NCBI RefSeq assembly: GCF_026586805.1
Contig: NZ_JAPFHA010000018.1
Location: 1 to 64,000 of the forward strand
From: Niveibacterium sp. 24ML
GTDB lineage: Bacteria; Pseudomonadota; Gammaproteobacteria; Burkholderiales; Rhodocyclaceae
Length of the DNA stretch: 64,000 nucleotides
Reading direction: 5' to 3'
The notes beneath the pieces are model-generated. The model was not told the DNA's origin. It made no database searches and was given only the letters and a program-made list of their open reading frames with translations. Shown piece by piece: positions 63,762 to 64,000 of this stretch. The translations under genes were made by a program, and so were the position numbers. Position 1 is the first letter of the stretch. Each line of letters starts with the position of its first letter.

Positions 63762-64000
63762 TTACTTCTGGCTCAGGACCCACTGCACCAGTTGCTTGGC
63801 TTCCGCGTCATTGACCTGCGGGTTCGGCGGCATCGGCACATTGCCCCAAACGCCAGCACCACCCTTCTTGACCTTTTCGATCAGCTTGGCCTCGGCGGCC
63901 TTGTCGCCCTTGTACTTGGCGGCGACGTCCTTGTAGGCTGGGCCGACGACCTTCTTGTCGACAGCGTGACAGGCCATGCAATTCTTTGCCTTGGCCAAGT
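63762..64000 (-). CDS. Cytochrome c (class I), 5' end missing
   Basis: At least 79 codons are visible; the gene continues past the window edge, so start and signal peptide are unseen. The heme motif CMACH is near the visible N-terminus, and the methionine ligand is in PMPP. ACHAVDKKVVGPAYKDVA and AEAKQLVQWVLSQK are typical of small cytochrome c-551/c-552 electron carriers. Periplasmic by family. Confidence 0.9.
   Translation of the reverse strand, partial: LAKAKNCMACHAVDKKVVGPAYKDVAAKYKGDKAAEAKLIEKVKKGGAGVWGNVPMPPNPQVNDAEAKQLVQWVLSQK

Overview
The window is 64 kb of GC-rich, gene-dense bacterial chromosome. Gene content points to a betaproteobacterium, probably of the Rhodocyclales/Zoogloea type. 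The markers are a gshA of the family described in Acidithiobacillus lying beside gshB, a regulatory PTS block (EIIA-HPr-EI) downstream of the glutathione genes, a yggS-proC-yggT-yggU cluster divergent from pilT-pilU, a pyrR-pyrB-pyrX operon, ThrH, and a ribE-ribBX-ribH-nusB-thiL-pgpA cluster. The lineage is my inference; no rRNA or tRNA gene is present to confirm it.

Positions 1-13.8 kb hold the distal part of an extracellular contractile injection system (eCIS, phage-tail-like particle) locus. The first five genes overlap or nearly touch: two related proteins with a shared N-terminal module (381-3355; the first also has tail-fibre modules), a fibre-like protein with a proline/glycine repeat shaft (3366-4808), a large conserved eCIS-type protein (4810-6780), an AAA+ ATPase (6777-8744) and a 1229-residue protein (8741-12430). 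The last starts with a DUF4157/eCIS_core domain (HEAAH) and ends in a nuclease-like domain, which makes it the best candidate cargo toxin. A patatin-like phospholipase (12489-13814) with its own strong ribosome binding site follows and may be a second effector. Sheath, tube and baseplate genes are not in the window and would have to lie to the left of position 1.

From 13.8 to 26.2 kb are housekeeping and accessory genes, mostly on the minus strand: gshA-gshB-apbE-EIIA-HPr-EI, an N6-adenine methyltransferase, a PAP2-like membrane protein, an acetyltransferase, a periplasmic solute-binding protein, and three small overlapping genes. A third PilT-like ATPase with an unusual Walker A sequence stands alone on the plus strand at 23353-24489.

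From 26.3 to 41.3 kb are yqgE-ruvX-pyrR-pyrB-pyrX (the dihydroorotase-like PyrX lacks its metal-binding histidines), a methyltransferase and a MazG-like enzyme, a membrane-anchored receiver protein, pdxH, yggU-yggT-proC-yggS, pilT-pilU, a DUF2807 secreted protein, thrH, purU (with a textbook terminator), ubiX and a small lipoprotein.

From 41.3 to 49.7 kb a 13-gene minus-strand run with almost no gaps links riboflavin synthesis (ribE, ribBX, ribH), nusB, thiL, pgpA and pncC with three acetyltransferases, a HAD phosphatase, an EamA transporter and an unknown membrane protein. From 49.9 to 64 kb come a BvgS-like hybrid kinase, an acyltransferase, a multi-PAS histidine kinase, a threonine dehydratase, an rRNA methyltransferase, hemJ, an epimerase-like protein, a ferredoxin-NAD(P)H reductase, an HDOD protein, a YfgJ-like zinc ribbon and the 3' part of a cytochrome c gene cut by the window edge. 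I saw no CRISPR array, insertion sequence, rRNA or tRNA.
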